Assembly (NCBI GenBank): GCA_020466095.1
Contig: CM035808.1
Location: 71,665,188-71,729,187 of the forward strand
DNA length: 64,000 bases
DNA from: Chlorops oryzae
Taxonomy: Eukaryota; Arthropoda; Insecta; Diptera; Chloropidae
Direction of reading: 5' to 3'
Made by a program: the position numbers and the translations under genes. The number at the start of each line of letters is the position of its first letter. Position 1 is the stretch's first letter. The notes beneath the pieces were generated by a model. The model was given only the letters and a program-made list of their open reading frames with translations. It searched no databases and had not been told where the DNA came from. This document shows, in pieces, positions 10,547 through 21,591 of the stretch.

Positions 10547-11394
10547 ACCTATCTTCTTGAATGAAGCAACTATCCCGTATGTTGAGTCAGCTAAAAACCT
10601 GGGAATTTTATTTAATAAAACCTTGTCTTGGAACAATCATATTGCCACAGCCATTGGAAAAGCATATGCAATGCTTCGAATGCTATGGAAAATTCAAACT
10701 GTCACGCCGCTACAAATCCGCCTTCTACTTTGCAAGACATATATTATTCCCATGCTTCTGTATGGATGTGAAATTTATTGGAACTGTGATTTCAAACACA
10801 AACTAAAACTCAGTGTGCTGTTCAACAACATGACGCGCTTTATCTACAAGCGCAAAAGAAGGGATCACATATCTGAATTTAGTCTGCTTATCTACGGAGT
10901 CTCTGTTGAAAATCTTTTAAAGCTGAAATCTCTTCAACTCCTTCATAAAATTGTGAATAACAAATCTCCTGAATATCTGCAGCAGCGCATACGCTTTACC
11001 CGCTCTACTAGACACAATAAAATATTTATTCCTATAATATATAAATCTTTAATCTCTGAAAGACAATTTTTTGTTCCAACCATTCGCCTCTGGAATTCTT
11101 TACCGCCCGAATTTAGGGCTATAGAAAACGTCCATAATTTCAAAAATCAGGTAGCGACCTTTCTTAATAGGTCTGAAAATTTATTTGTTAATAAAATTTA
11201 AATTTAAATTTTAATTTGACTTAGTTTATAGTTTATTTATAACCATTAAAGTAGTTTGAATCTGCATACGTTAAATAATGCTTGATATTCCACACAACAC
11301 TCTTGTCACTTTCTTGAGTAGAGCTTTGAATAAGAGATATCCTCTTGTGCTCTACGATGTCATAACAATAAACAAATAAATAAATAAATAAATA
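10547..11394 (+). pseudogene. LINE-1 ORF2 C-terminal part, unit-2 copy
   Basis: Duplicate of 4002-4849. It starts abruptly at the duplication junction, downstream of the YADD motif, and keeps the C-terminal domain of the RT polyprotein to the stop at 11201, followed by the 3' UTR and AAAT tail (11368-11394). An ATG at 10557 is internal to the old frame. It could not make a functional protein. Confidence 0.9.
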
Positions 11395-12657
11395 TTGCAA
11401 AATTACCTTTTTTTTTTTGTTACAGAATTAGACGACCTCAATTTTAATGTAATATCTTGAATATGTGTAAACCGATATTTATTTAAGTTCTATCAAATGC
11501 AAAAGAATTAGATCATCTTTTCTAGTGTGAAAAAATTGTTAAGATTCTCGTCATTTTAGCTCTTTTCCTAGTTTTACATACTTTTTTGTAATGTTGTGAG
11601 TCAATACTCGACTCACGAGCTTTCAGCATAATTCCATACGGTCGCCATAAAAGCAAGCAGTTTATCCAAGACCGTCTGCAACAACAATAAATGCATGAAG
11701 ATCAATTTTGGCCAGCGACGAAACAACAAAACGATATCACCTAATAAGCAAATTTACAAAGACAAGGGAAGGCAACACGAACAAGAAGGAAGACACCTGT
11801 TCCGGAGTGACTGAGAAATAGCTGAATAAGGCGGAAAGCCACAACAACAACAGAAGACCAACGATAAGTTGAATCGAACTCAATCAAAAAATCTAGAAGT
11901 GCGACCTGCAATTCTGCAAAGGTCAACGAGCATAAAGGGGAAATCCAAAACTACGGAGTCAACGCTTTCTTCCAATAAAAGGTTATCACCGAGAAGCAGA
12001 AGGCATCTTTTTGCGCTGAATAGTTTGCGAGGTCTCAACTGTTAGCGCACGTACTCACCAGTGCCAACGGCAATTAGAGCGGTGACCATAGTGTTTCAAA
12101 ATGTAGAAATTTAGGGATTTGTGTCCTTTCGCTTTATTTATTCACATTAAAGTATTAAGACGGTGTATTCAATCGGGAATACATCGGAAAATACTTTAAC
12201 GTTGGCGCAGCCGGTACTCAATCGAGAATATATCGAAATATACTTTAATAAAAACATAAAACAAAAATATCCTCCTTATTTCGCCATGTAGATCGATATT
12301 TTAATTTATGACGAACATTTTTAGCCTATTTTGGTTAAAAATGATGGAAAAATGACTGAGTTATTCGCAATTTAGCAAAAAAAAAAAACCCCCGTTTTTA
12401 TTCACTGTGCATTAAACATGTTTTGATGTTTGAATGTTTGAATAATCTGACTTTATATTTGGATTAAGCGCAAAATTCTACAAAGAAATGATTTATCCAA
12501 TGTTGAAGATGTGAGAATTGTTGAAAATTTGTGGTGTAGTGTTAATTGCCGAGCAATAATATTTAGATTACAGAAATTTTGCAAATTAAAAATATAAAAA
12601 ATTTACAATATAAATTGAAAGAAAACGCCTTTAAACAATTTAGCAAGTTAATCAATT
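11395..12657 (+). mobile_element. LTR-C remnant and flanks, unit-2 copy
   Basis: Duplicate of 4850-6112. The LTR lies at 11592-12201, followed by TGGCGCAGCCGGT (12203-12215). The flanks are unassigned AT-rich sequence. Differences from unit 1 that I noticed are single bases at about 12271 (T to C) and 12389 (A to C). Confidence 0.7.
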
Positions 12658-13405
12658 TGTTGTGTGTCACAACAGCACAAACAGTTCTTCTACTCATTTC
12701 TCGATCAACACAATAATGCAACAAGAAAACCATTTTCACCCAGAATAAGAAATGCTTACGTAAACAATCAAAGCCAACGATCACCAGCAAAGCGATCGGT
12801 TCGGGCAGTAAAACGTAAGGCAATGAGTCAGCGAGTCAGAAGAAGTAACTGCATAAGCTGACCTATGCCAGGAACAATAACAACAACAGCAGGTCGTAGC
12901 TTAAGGCCGTAATTAGGCTGACAATTACGGAAACAAGCAATGGCCAATTGCAACAATAACAATCAAGTTGACCCCGAAGAATGTTATTGAGAAAGCACTC
13001 CTCTAACAACAACAACAAGTATTATTCAATATTGCATCAACGCGGAAGAAGAACTGAGTCAGCGCGAAAACAACAACCAGCTGAAGAAATAGAACGATAA
13101 AGAGACGCAGAAGAGCACTTTGGAAATGACCGACTTTAAGAAAGTGCATGAAAAGCACTTTTGATTATAAAAGCTGATCATCGATCTATGGAAGAGGACT
13201 TCGCATGGAACTACGAATAGTATCAGTGAATCTCAACTTTAACGCACATACTCACGAGCCAGGACGTTAAAGTGTGGATCTCCGTGTTAGCTACGGATAA
13301 GGGTAGTAATATTTTAGTGGAATTAAATAAAGATTTGTAATCAAATTTAAACAAAATGACTTCTCATTCCTGCTCAGCTTAGATGCTCATCCCAACGCTA
13401 CAACA
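12658..13405 (+). repeat. gypsy-A 5' LTR, unit-2 copy
   Basis: Same as 6113-6860 with single-base changes: the TATA-like box is at 13166-13173 and the poly(A) signal at 13326-13331. The primer site TGGCGCAGCCGGTAGG follows at 13410-13425, again with the mutated second copy 31 bp on. Confidence 0.9.
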
Positions 13406-14137
13406 TTTATGGCGCAGCCGGTAGGATGCGCCAACATTTATGGTGCAGCCGGTTTTCGACTAAGGATAGTCGAGAACGAATAACTATCTGTGAGGTTTTT
13501 AACTTGAATTGCAAGTGCCAGGTTAACTTTGCAAAATAACAAAATATAATACTGTTTGGCCACAGTGGGTTAAAGTAGGTATATATTGGGCATATTTGAG
13601 TCGTTCACTGAAAATAACTGAACAGTGGTGAAACCTAATTCAGTGGGGCCTGGGCGTGAGTGAAACTTCCGAAACACATAAGTGAAAACGGCAAAAATAT
13701 TCCGAATTGTATCGATTTTACTGTTTGAACCTTTTTGTACTGCACTGCTATAATCTGTCAAACAGTGGTGAAGCCTTATTTGTCAGGGTCCGGGCGTGAG
13801 TGAAACTTCCGAAGGACACCTTAGCGGCACAAAGCAAGAAGGGGATAAAGAAAACCCTGGAAAAATTTGTATAAAAGAACAACAAAAAATAATAATAAAA
13901 AAACGCCGCGGCAGAGAAGAATCATCAAGGGACCGAAGAGAATAAAGAGGAATTGACAAAAGGAGAATCGCATACATTATGGTAAGTACACAAATAAACT
14001 ACATACATATGTAATATGTTATTTTGAGATTGTGCCTCTTGCGATTGTAACGACGACACTGAGTTTTTTTTTTTTTTGGCTTTGCGCGTAAAATAATATT
14101 TTTTCCCCCTTAAACGGAGGTTTTTTCCGTCGATTAT

Positions 14138-15442
14138 ATGGCAAAAGAGTTAGAAGCTTTAAAACAAAAACTAAAAGAGTCGAAGAACACGCCAGCATAG
14201 CCCAAGCGGAAGGGTGGAGCTTAATACGGGAAATAAACCCAAATCGCGGGTTTTTGCTTTTAATCCAAAACGAACTAGCGTTGGCCCATTGCACTCAATT
14301 TAGAAGAAGCCATTTACTTTATCGAAAAGGCAAAAAATTCAGTAAGCTCGGCGAACGTTGTGACCAAGACGCGAATGAAGGATTCGGAAGAAACTGTCCA
14401 ACATCTCACCCTGAGTAGTCAGACACTGCGAAAAAGGATAGATCAAGAAACAAATCTCATTAAAGAGTCAGATGAACAAAACCAAACATTGAGAGCAGCT
14501 CTCAAAGAAGCAGTAAGAAACAGCGATTTATCAGACGCCATTGAACAAAATAAAGCAAAAGAGAAAGAAATCCAATACTTTAGAGTAGAAATAGGGAATC
14601 TCAAACGGGAATTGCGAACAATTTGTGAAACGTCGCCAATTCCAACAAGACGAGCAGCGATAAACTCGGCACAGCAAACTCATTTCGAGACAGAGAATCC
14701 AAAGTCAACACAGCAACAAGTACCGAATTAAAGTCACAATGACAGAAAACATAAACGAAGCCATCAGAAGTGCGCCTCTCCTTTTTCCATATCTTTCGGG
14801 AGCAAAAGGACCAGGACTTAGAGAGGAAGTACTCAAATTTATCGGAGGATGTGAAATTTTTAAATCCAAAATCGACGAAGAACATGTGCAAGGCGTAATA
14901 AGCACTATAAAGCAACGACTAACAGGAGACGCATTCGAACGATTGAGCCCAAGGACCTTTAACAACTAAGATGAAATGTGCCATTTTGTTAAGACCACAT
15001 ATGCTTGAAGGAGAACTTTGGAAGATATAAGGCTAAATATAGAAAATAGCTTGCAAAGAGAAGGAGAACGGGCTAGTCTTTTTGGAGCTCGAATGGAAAC
15101 ATATCTCAATGAAGCATAAACAGTGATAAAAGGAAAACGGAATGGCACAGATGCGAAATCTTCGTTAGGGGAGTACCAAGATTTGACGGCGAAACGATTC
15201 CTTACAGGTCTTAAAGACGAAAAAATAGCAAACAAATTGAATGGCACAAATATTACGGAATTAATCGAGTCAGCTATAAAATTGGTAAAACTTCTAAGGA
15301 TAAAAGCTCCATACGCCACTTACAGGTCGACAGTAAGGGAAAATGCATTGAATACGATACCTATGCAGACAGAACTATCATGCGCATTCTGCAAGGAAAT
15401 GGGCCATTTGTGGGATGTTTGCTATAGAAAAAGGGACACGCC
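14138..15442 (+). pseudogene. gypsy-A gag (5' part), unit-2 copy
   Basis: Same content as 7593-8897: a coiled-coil N-terminal region to 14731, then capsid-like gag from 14739 with stops at 14967, 15006 and 15117, and zinc knuckle CAFCKEMGHLWDVC. It is split at 15442 by the LINE-2 tail; the gag frame resumes near 27600. The peptide around the break (RDTPLF) resembles the one after LINE-2 (RGTLLC), as expected of a diverged target-site duplication. Confidence 0.82.
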
Positions 15443-16622
15443 ATTATTTATTTATTTATTTATTTCCATTTAGTCTATGAATTAAATATCTTGCAGACTA
15501 TTAGCAAAACTAAAATGAAGTAAAAAAATTTCCACTAGTGTTTTAAGGTTTACTCTAATAAGAGATAAATCAATAGTATTGATATAAGCAATGGAGTTCA
15601 TCACAGATGAGGCTCTATAAATAGGCGCATACATAGCATAGATTGTTCTTCTGACACTCAAATTGAACATTTCAACATTCCTTAATGCTCGTACAGAGAC
15701 ATGAAAAGAAATCCTTTGGAGTAAATCTGCACAATCAATTCGAGAATTCACTCAGTCTGCCAGGGGTACAGAAGTCGCAAAGCACATCGGGTGAATGCTT
15801 TCTGAACGCGTTCTATACCTGCAATATGTACTGCATAAAAAGGACTCCAAATAAGGGAGGCATATTCCAATTTGGGTCTGACTAGTGAACAGTATAGAGA
15901 TTTGAATGTGTACGGGTCTGAAAAATTCAAGCTGTTACGCCTTATAAATGCAAGAGTTTTGAATGCTTTAGGGATGATAGAATTAAAGTGCTGAGTGAAC
16001 GTGAATTTCGCGGCGAAAACCACACTCAGATCTTTGATCATATCAGTTTTACGCAAAACAGAACCTCCAAGGCTATAGGAGGATTGAAGGACTTGATTTG
16101 CTTTCGACAAAGATACCACAGCACATTTATCTAAATTTAGATAAAGATGATTAGTTTTACACCACTCTCACACAGAGTTGACTTCAGACTGTAATATCAT
16201 TACGTCACCAATAGTCTCTACCATCAGGAATATTTTCATATCATCAGCGAATAATAAGCACTGGGCAATTTTTAATGAACTAGGTATGTCATTAATAAAT
16301 AAGAGGAATAGCAGTGGTCCAAGGATACTCCCTTGTGGAACACCCGAAGTCGCAAATTTTAAGTCATCAGAAATAAAGACTAAGTCTAGTACTTTATATA
16401 ACATATTTACGCAGTTATTTACTTGATTGAGATTGGTATCGAAAAAAAAAAAATTATTGCAAAAATTTCAGTGATACTCGAACCGTTAGATGCAATTAGG
16501 CTAACATTATCCTCAGCTAAGCTCCAATTTAAATTGCTTAAATTTAAATCTCCTAGCACACATATATGATCCTCACCATTTTTTGAAGCAATATAAGCAA
16601 TATTATCGATATGCGCCTTATA
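15443..16622 (-). pseudogene. LINE-2 ORF2, endonuclease end and RT, unit-2 copy
   Basis: Same as 8898-10077. The RT catalytic [14 protein letters not shown] and the C-terminal domain are readable in separate frames. The N-terminal endonuclease half of the same protein lies beyond the mariner, at 19368-19705. Confidence 0.85.
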
Positions 16623-16688
16623 ACAGGTTGGCTGATAAGTCCCCGGTCTAACAAACAAAAACACATTTTTTGTCAAAATTCGTTTTTA

Positions 16689-17985
16689 TTATTCAACATA
16701 GTTCCCTTCAAGAGCGATACAACGATTATAACGACCTTCCAATTTTTTGATACCATTTTGGTAGTACTCCTTCGGTTTTGCCTCAAAATAGGCCTCAGTT
16801 TCGGCGATCACCTCTTCATTGCAGCCAAATTTTTTCCTTGCGAGCATCCTTTTGAGGTCTGAGAACAAGAAAAAGTCGCTGGGGGCCAGATCTGGAGAAT
16901 ACGGTGGGTGGGGATGCAATTCGAAGCCTAATTCATGAATTTTTGCCATCGTTCTCAATGACTTGTGGCACGGTGCGTTGTCTTGGTGGAACAACACTTG
17001 TTTCTTCTTCATATGGGGCCGTTTTGCCGCGATTTCGACCTTCAAACGCTCCAATAACGACATATAATAGTCACTGTTGATGGTTTTTTCCTTCTCAAGA
17101 TAATCGATAAAAATTATTCCATGCCCATCCCAAAAAACAGAGGCCATTACTTTGCCAGCGGACTTTTGAGTCTTTCCACGCCTCGGAGACGGTTCACCGA
17201 TCGCTGTCCACTCAGCCGACTGTCGATTGGACTCAGGAGTGTAGTGATAGAGCCATGTTTCATCCATTGTCACATATCGACGCAAAGACTCGGGTGTATT
17301 GTGAGTTAACAGCTGCAAACACCGCTCAGAATCATCAACACGTTGTTTTTTTTGATCAAATGTGAGATCGCGCGGCACCCATTTTGCACACAGCTTTTTC
17401 ATATCCAAATATTGATGAATGATATGACCAACACGTTCCTTTGTTATCTTTAAGGCCTTTGCTATCTCGATCAACTTCATTTTACGGTCATTCAAAATTA
17501 TTTTGTGAATTTTTTTGATGTTTTCGTCGGTAAGCACCTCTTTCGGGCGTCTACTGCGTTCACCGTCCTCCGTGCTCATTTCACCACGCTTGAATTTTGC
17601 ACACCAATCAATTATTGTTGATTTTCCTGGGCCAGAGTCCGGAAACTCATTATCAAGCCAAGTTTTTGCTTCCACTGTATTTTTTCCCTTCAGAAAACAG
17701 TATTTGAAGCGGAGCCGCGAATAACGTTGTAAGCCACAAATTTGTTGAACCTATTTTTCAGACTTTCACTATCAATAATACTCTAGCCCTTTGAGCTATC
17801 AAAAAATTGCTTTTATTTGATCAACTCTTGGATATTTCTCAACACTTGAGAACCGCAAAGAAGTTAAATGACTTGGTTAGTATTCGCTGGCATGGCAAAT
17901 TTGAAAAAATGTGAAATTTGTCAGTTACAACGTTATTCGAGGCTCCGCTTCATTTTATCAAAACACGAAATTCCTTTTTTTCCAT
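16689..17985 (-). pseudogene. Himar1-like transposase, split by MITE-A
   Basis: The start ATG is at 17985 (MEKKEFRVLIKY). After about 11 codons MITE-A (17706-17951) interrupts, and the frame resumes at 17705 and stays open to the stop at 16689. The N-terminal helix-turn-helix region, WVPRDLT, VTMDETW (first Asp), HQDNAPCH (second Asp) and APSDFFLF (third Asp) are all present. Apart from MITE-A, no break is seen, so the transposase was probably intact when MITE-A arrived. Confidence 0.93.
17706..17951. mobile_element. MITE-A, 246 bp, 27-bp terminal inverted repeats
   Basis: Terminal inverted repeats at 17706-17732 and 17925-17951 begin GAAGCGGAGC and end in AACGTTGTAA, with one mismatch. They are flanked by a 4-bp ATTT duplication (17702-17705 and 17952-17955); the other mariner copy at 46370-46385 shows the empty site. 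It has no coding capacity. A second, more diverged copy lies at 43498-43719. I do not recognise the superfamily. Confidence 0.9.
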
Positions 17986-18048
17986 TTTTTTCACAATAAC
18001 AAAAGTTGCTTCACAAAAGACGCTCTATCTCACAAACTAATTGACTTA

Positions 18049-19248
18049 AGGCGCATTTACACATTTGACAATTTTGTCAAAATCTCTCTTAAAAAAATCG
18101 TCAAAAAGTGTAAACGTCAAAATTTTTTACATCAAACTCGCATCTTGATTTTGAAGTGAATTATCTTCAAAAAATTTGTTGAAATAGTGTCAATAGTGTA
18201 AACACAAAAAGTTTTCAAAAAGAGGAAATTGACAGTCCTTCAAAAAAGAATCGACATGCTCATTTTATTTTGATAAATTATCAAAATTTCAAGAAAATTA
18301 AATACAGTCAGAAATATAAAAATACTTAGTTAAAATTTGACCATGACCACCATTGTCGAAATTCGCAAAAATTTGATTTTCACTATTTCGGATTGAGTAT
18401 TTCGCAGCTAAATGTCCTCTTACGGTTGAAATTTGACCAAGACCACCATCCGCGAAATTCGCAAAAATGTTATTTTCACTATTTTGAATTGAGTATATCG
18501 CAGCTAGACCTAATGCCCTCTTACGGTAAAATTTTGACCATTACCATCATTCGCGAAATTTGCAAAAATTTGATTTTCACTATTTTGAATTGCGTATTTC
18601 GCAGCTAGATATAATGTCCTCTAACGGTTAAACTTTGACCATGACCACCATCCGCGAAAATTTTGTGCTTAATATTAATTTCGAGTTTGAGAAGCTAAAT
18701 CGAAGTACAGATAAGGTACCCATAAATAGATATCAAAGCTAGAGCAACGAAAACGGCAGGAATTTTCGTTAGGGTAATGTTTTAATATATTTTAAGCTGA
18801 GGAAAAGGTATGTGTGCAATCGGGTAAGTCGATGTAAACTTCCTTATATTATTAATCAAAATGCCTCACAGGCTGCGGAGGGCCCTATCACGATCCTTAG
18901 ATATCCAAAAATCCTTTGTTAATATTTTGGATCTTTCTTGATTCTTCGTCTATTATGCTATTATATCCCTTCTTTTTCCCCCAAATTTGGAGTTGACTCT
19001 TCAAAAGCCACTTTGAAAGACTTTTTGATTTCAAAATAATTCATAAAATTTTGACCGAACGTATAAACACTATTTTGAAGGTTGGCATCAAAAACTCTCT
19101 ATTCAGCTCTCAGATATTTTGACATTGCTTTATTTTTTTTGAGAGAGTATTTTGACGTCAAATTTATGTAGTGTGTAAACGATGAATCAAAATAATTTTT
19201 CAAATTTTGACGTCAATTTTTTTTTATGTCAAATGTGTAAATGCCCCA
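18049..19248. mobile_element. MITE-B, 1200 bp, PIF/Harbinger-like non-autonomous element
   Basis: Its ends are inverted repeats of about 22 bp (GGCGCATTTACACATTTGACA at the left and its near-complement at the right), flanked by TTA on both sides (18046-18048 and 19249-19251). The TTA duplication fits PIF/Harbinger insertion. The empty site is seen in the mariner at 46465-46480. No transposase is encoded. The inside is AT-rich and holds about three copies of a 100-bp tandem repeat. Confidence 0.85.
18333..18660. repeat. tandem repeat inside MITE-B, period about 97-101 bp
   Basis: Each unit begins with TTTGACCA, continues through CCACCAT.CGCGAAATTCGC, TTTTCACTATTT and ATTTCGCAGCTA, and ends before TCCTCT.ACGG. 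Unit starts lie near 18336, 18433, 18534 and 18635, giving a little over three copies. The units differ from one another, so the array is not new. Confidence 0.85.
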
Positions 19249-19367
19249 TTACAGACGTCAAATTTTGACACGAATCATTTGAAGGTTGTCACTATATAAA
19301 AATAATATGCATTTAATACTAGCGACGCCATCTATGTGTCAGACCGGGGACTTATCAGCCAACCTGT

Positions 19368-19705
19368 TATACATCTACCCCGCTATTTGGAGGTATATAG
19401 GACGCACATAATATTAATCTGCCCGCATGACCATTAATAGACACACAAATTTGATCGATTAGAGTGTCGTTATTATTAAACATAATAGGTGAGGCCGAAA
19501 GAGCTTGTTTTACAGCAATAAGAACACCCCCTCCCCTACTAAGACCAGTTCGTTCAGCGTCCCGATCCTTGCGGAAGACCTGGTATAAAATAATGTTGAA
19601 AAACTCCTCATCGAAAAAATTTGCGTTTAGCCATGTCTCACAAATAACAATAACATCAAAATCCATATGACTAGATAAAGATGAAAAAGCATTCGCTTTC
19701 GTGCG
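19368..19705 (-). pseudogene. LINE-2 ORF2 endonuclease N-terminal part
   Basis: Read on the minus strand from 19705: FDVIVICETWL, FRKDRD, SRGGGVLIAVK and ICASYIPP, the endonuclease motifs that bind metal and substrate. It is continuous with the ORF2 start beyond BEL-1 (26437-26259) and with the endonuclease rest beyond the mariner (16622). Only a one-base frame slip at the mariner site breaks it. Confidence 0.85.
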
Positions 19706-20160
19706 TGTCTGATTTCAGACTAAAGAGGGCGTACCTGGTACTCCGCTGCTGACCCTGGGGGATGCCGGGTACGTCGATTTATATGTCGGTTTGCGCGACG
19801 ATAATTCAAGTTTAGTTTTGATGTTTAAGAAAAAATTTAAATTTTTTTTTATTTTGTTTATTAATTCAAATTATATTTTGGTTTTATTTTTGATTTTAAC
19901 TCCAATCACTCCACCTTTTGATTTTTAATTACTTTTTAAGTTGGGACTTTTTTTTCTTTTAGTTTTAACGTTTTTTCCGACGCGTGAGCGAGTTGTTAAC
20001 GCGAAGAGACTTTTTCGACAGTGAAGAGGATAGCGCGCAGTGCTCCCAGGCAGCGCTGCCAGTTAGCGCAGTCGAACGCGAAAAGGGCACACACTAAGTT
20101 TGGTTATTTCGCCTTTCTTTAAAGTCCCGGCCTCAAAGTGGCTACGTCGAAAAACCAACA
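19706..20160 (-). repeat. BEL-1 3' LTR
   Basis: A 455-bp LTR running, on the minus strand, TGTTGGTTTTTCG...TCAGACA. It is preceded by a G-rich tract (GCAAGGCGGGCAG) that may be the polypurine primer. It differs from the 5' LTR at a handful of positions, so the insertion is not brand new. Confidence 0.92.
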
Positions 20161-20184
20161 TACTGCCCGCCTTGCGCTACGCAA

Positions 20185-21591
20185 CTATAATTTCTCAATC
20201 CAGTTCGCGTCTGCTAGACGATTGGTTTGGGCCGTGGCGACGTTGGTAGGAGAAGGCGTAGGCGATATTGTTGAGAAGATGGTGAACAATAAATGAAAAG
20301 GGGGAGGGGGAGGTGTTGCGATCAGGAGCAGCGGCGTGAGGTGGAAAACTCGCGTCGACACCTCGATAGCAAAAATCCAGGAGGAAAATCCTCCTGGATC
20401 GAACTGCTGGATGACGAATGCACAGCTGATCATACGAAGGACCAGATACGCTTGCAGCACCGCTCGAACATAAACCACATCGTTCAGCGATAAGGAGGAA
20501 AAGGTCTTTTGGATAGCGTTGAAAACGATTCGTATCTTCGTGGATATACTCTCGGGCTTGATCACTGAATTAAAGGTGTCGCGCATAAGTGGCTGCCGTG
20601 CGAGCCTTTTCTTCAAGCTCCTGTATTGCGTCAGCGCTCCAAATCGCGACGAGTCCAAGCAATGAGTGGCTTTAGAAAATTCGATCTTAAACGGTGGACG
20701 CACAACGGGCCTACCATCCGAATTTCTAGATGTGATTTGCGAATATATTTTTTCGCAATAGATGTCCTCCGGAAGAGGGACAGGCGAGGCTGAAACTTCC
20801 TCTTGTTCTGCAAATGATTTGAGTGACTCGTGAAGTGACTCCTGGTGGTCTCCGGAGGAAACTTGCATCGTAAACGCTCCGATGGATTCGCTGGCGATTG
20901 GCCCACTCAAATACCATCCGAATATTGAATTTTGGGCAATAAGGCTTCCTCCGACATTCATCTTGACGCGAGGCCGCAGTAATTTCGGCATGATATCAGA
21001 CCCGATGACCATATCGATGCGGGCTGGATTCATAAACCGGGGATCGGCGAGCTCCAACGATGAGATCTCGTAAGGATCCATATTGGAGACCCTTTTGGCC
21101 GGAATCCAATTGGTCAATTTCGGCAACACCACGGCGTCGATTTCTTCCTTGAACGAAGAACGAGGCGAGTCGAGCGTGATGGTGCATTTCTTTTTCGCGA
21201 TTTGGGTGCATTGGCCACCCATGCCAGAGACGTTGCAGATTTTATGAGCCGTTGGCAAATTCAAATGCAGCTGCAGTCGATCAGTAAGAAATTTCCTTTG
21301 CGAACCTTGATCTAAAAGCGCTCGAACCGTTGGCAAAAACGCCTGAGTCTGGCTGATGGAGACGGGTGTGGGTGCCTGTGACGGGGAGGGGATGCTCACG
21401 GAGCTCAAAGCCTCTGGTTGCGCACGAAAATGCGGCGGTTGGCTCGTCGAAAACATGCCCATCTCCGGGGGAGATGTCAATGGGGGCGGGGGGGGGGGGG
21501 GGGGGGGGGGGGGCAGAGACTTTGTTGTCCGGTGTTGCAGCCGCGCTCGAAACATGCAACAAAGTGTGATGTCGTTGTTGGCACTTCGCAC
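20185..21591 (-). CDS. BEL-1 protease frame, downstream copy, fused tail
   Basis: Starts in a proline tract encoded by the poly-C run and carries the BEL/Pao protease domain: VRALLDQGSQRKFLTD (catalytic Asp in LDQGS), then NVSGMGG, VIGSDIMPKLL and NSIFGWYLSGP. It continues into the RT N-terminal segment SSLSLNDVV. At about 20400 it runs into unrelated sequence through a 25-bp palindrome, ending in a proline-rich tail. The upstream gag is in another frame. It is probably expressed, if at all, only as part of a polyprotein. Confidence 0.75.
   Translation of the reverse strand: MRSANNDITLCCMFRARLQHRTTKSLPPPPPPPPPPPLTSPPEMGMFSTSQPPHFRAQPEALSSVSIPSPSQAPTPVSISQTQAFLPTVRALLDQGSQRKFLTDRLQLHLNLPTAHKICNVSGMGGQCTQIAKKKCTITLDSPRSSFKEEIDAVVLPKLTNWIPAKRVSNMDPYEISSLELADPRFMNPARIDMVIGSDIMPKLLRPRVKMNVGGSLIAQNSIFGWYLSGPIASESIGAFTMQVSSGDHQESLHESLKSFAEQEEVSASPVPLPEDIYCEKIYSQITSRNSDGRPVVRPPFKIEFSKATHCLDSSRFGALTQYRSLKKRLARQPLMRDTFNSVIKPESISTKIRIVFNAIQKTFSSLSLNDVVYVRAVLQAYLVLRMISCAFVIQQFDPGGFSSWIFAIEVSTRVFHLTPLLLIATPPPPPFHLLFTIFSTISPTPSPTNVATAQTNRLADANWIEKL

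Larger units (their letters stand above)
4002..17091. repeat. head-to-tail tandem duplication, two 6545-bp units
   Basis: Unit 1 is 4002-10546 and unit 2 is 10547-17091. I noticed only six single-base differences and no indel. Both breakpoints share the microhomology TTTTCC: it precedes the unit inside LINE-1 (3996-4001), occurs at the internal junction (10541-10546), and ends unit 2 inside the mariner (17086-17091). Each unit spans several unrelated transposons, so the duplication is younger than all the nested insertions it contains. An assembly artefact is a real alternative. Confidence 0.93.
16623..19367 (-). mobile_element. Himar1-like mariner interrupted by two MITEs
   Basis: Both ends carry the 27-28 bp inverted repeat starting ACAGGTTGGCTGATAAGTCC, flanked by TA (16621-16622 and 19368-19369). 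The total is 2745 bp. Removing MITE-A (246 bp plus a 4-bp duplication) and MITE-B (1200 bp plus 3 bp) leaves 1292 bp, close to the 1.29 kb I know for Himar1. It sits inside the LINE-2 endonuclease. Sequence similarity to the irritans subfamily is high throughout. Confidence 0.95.
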
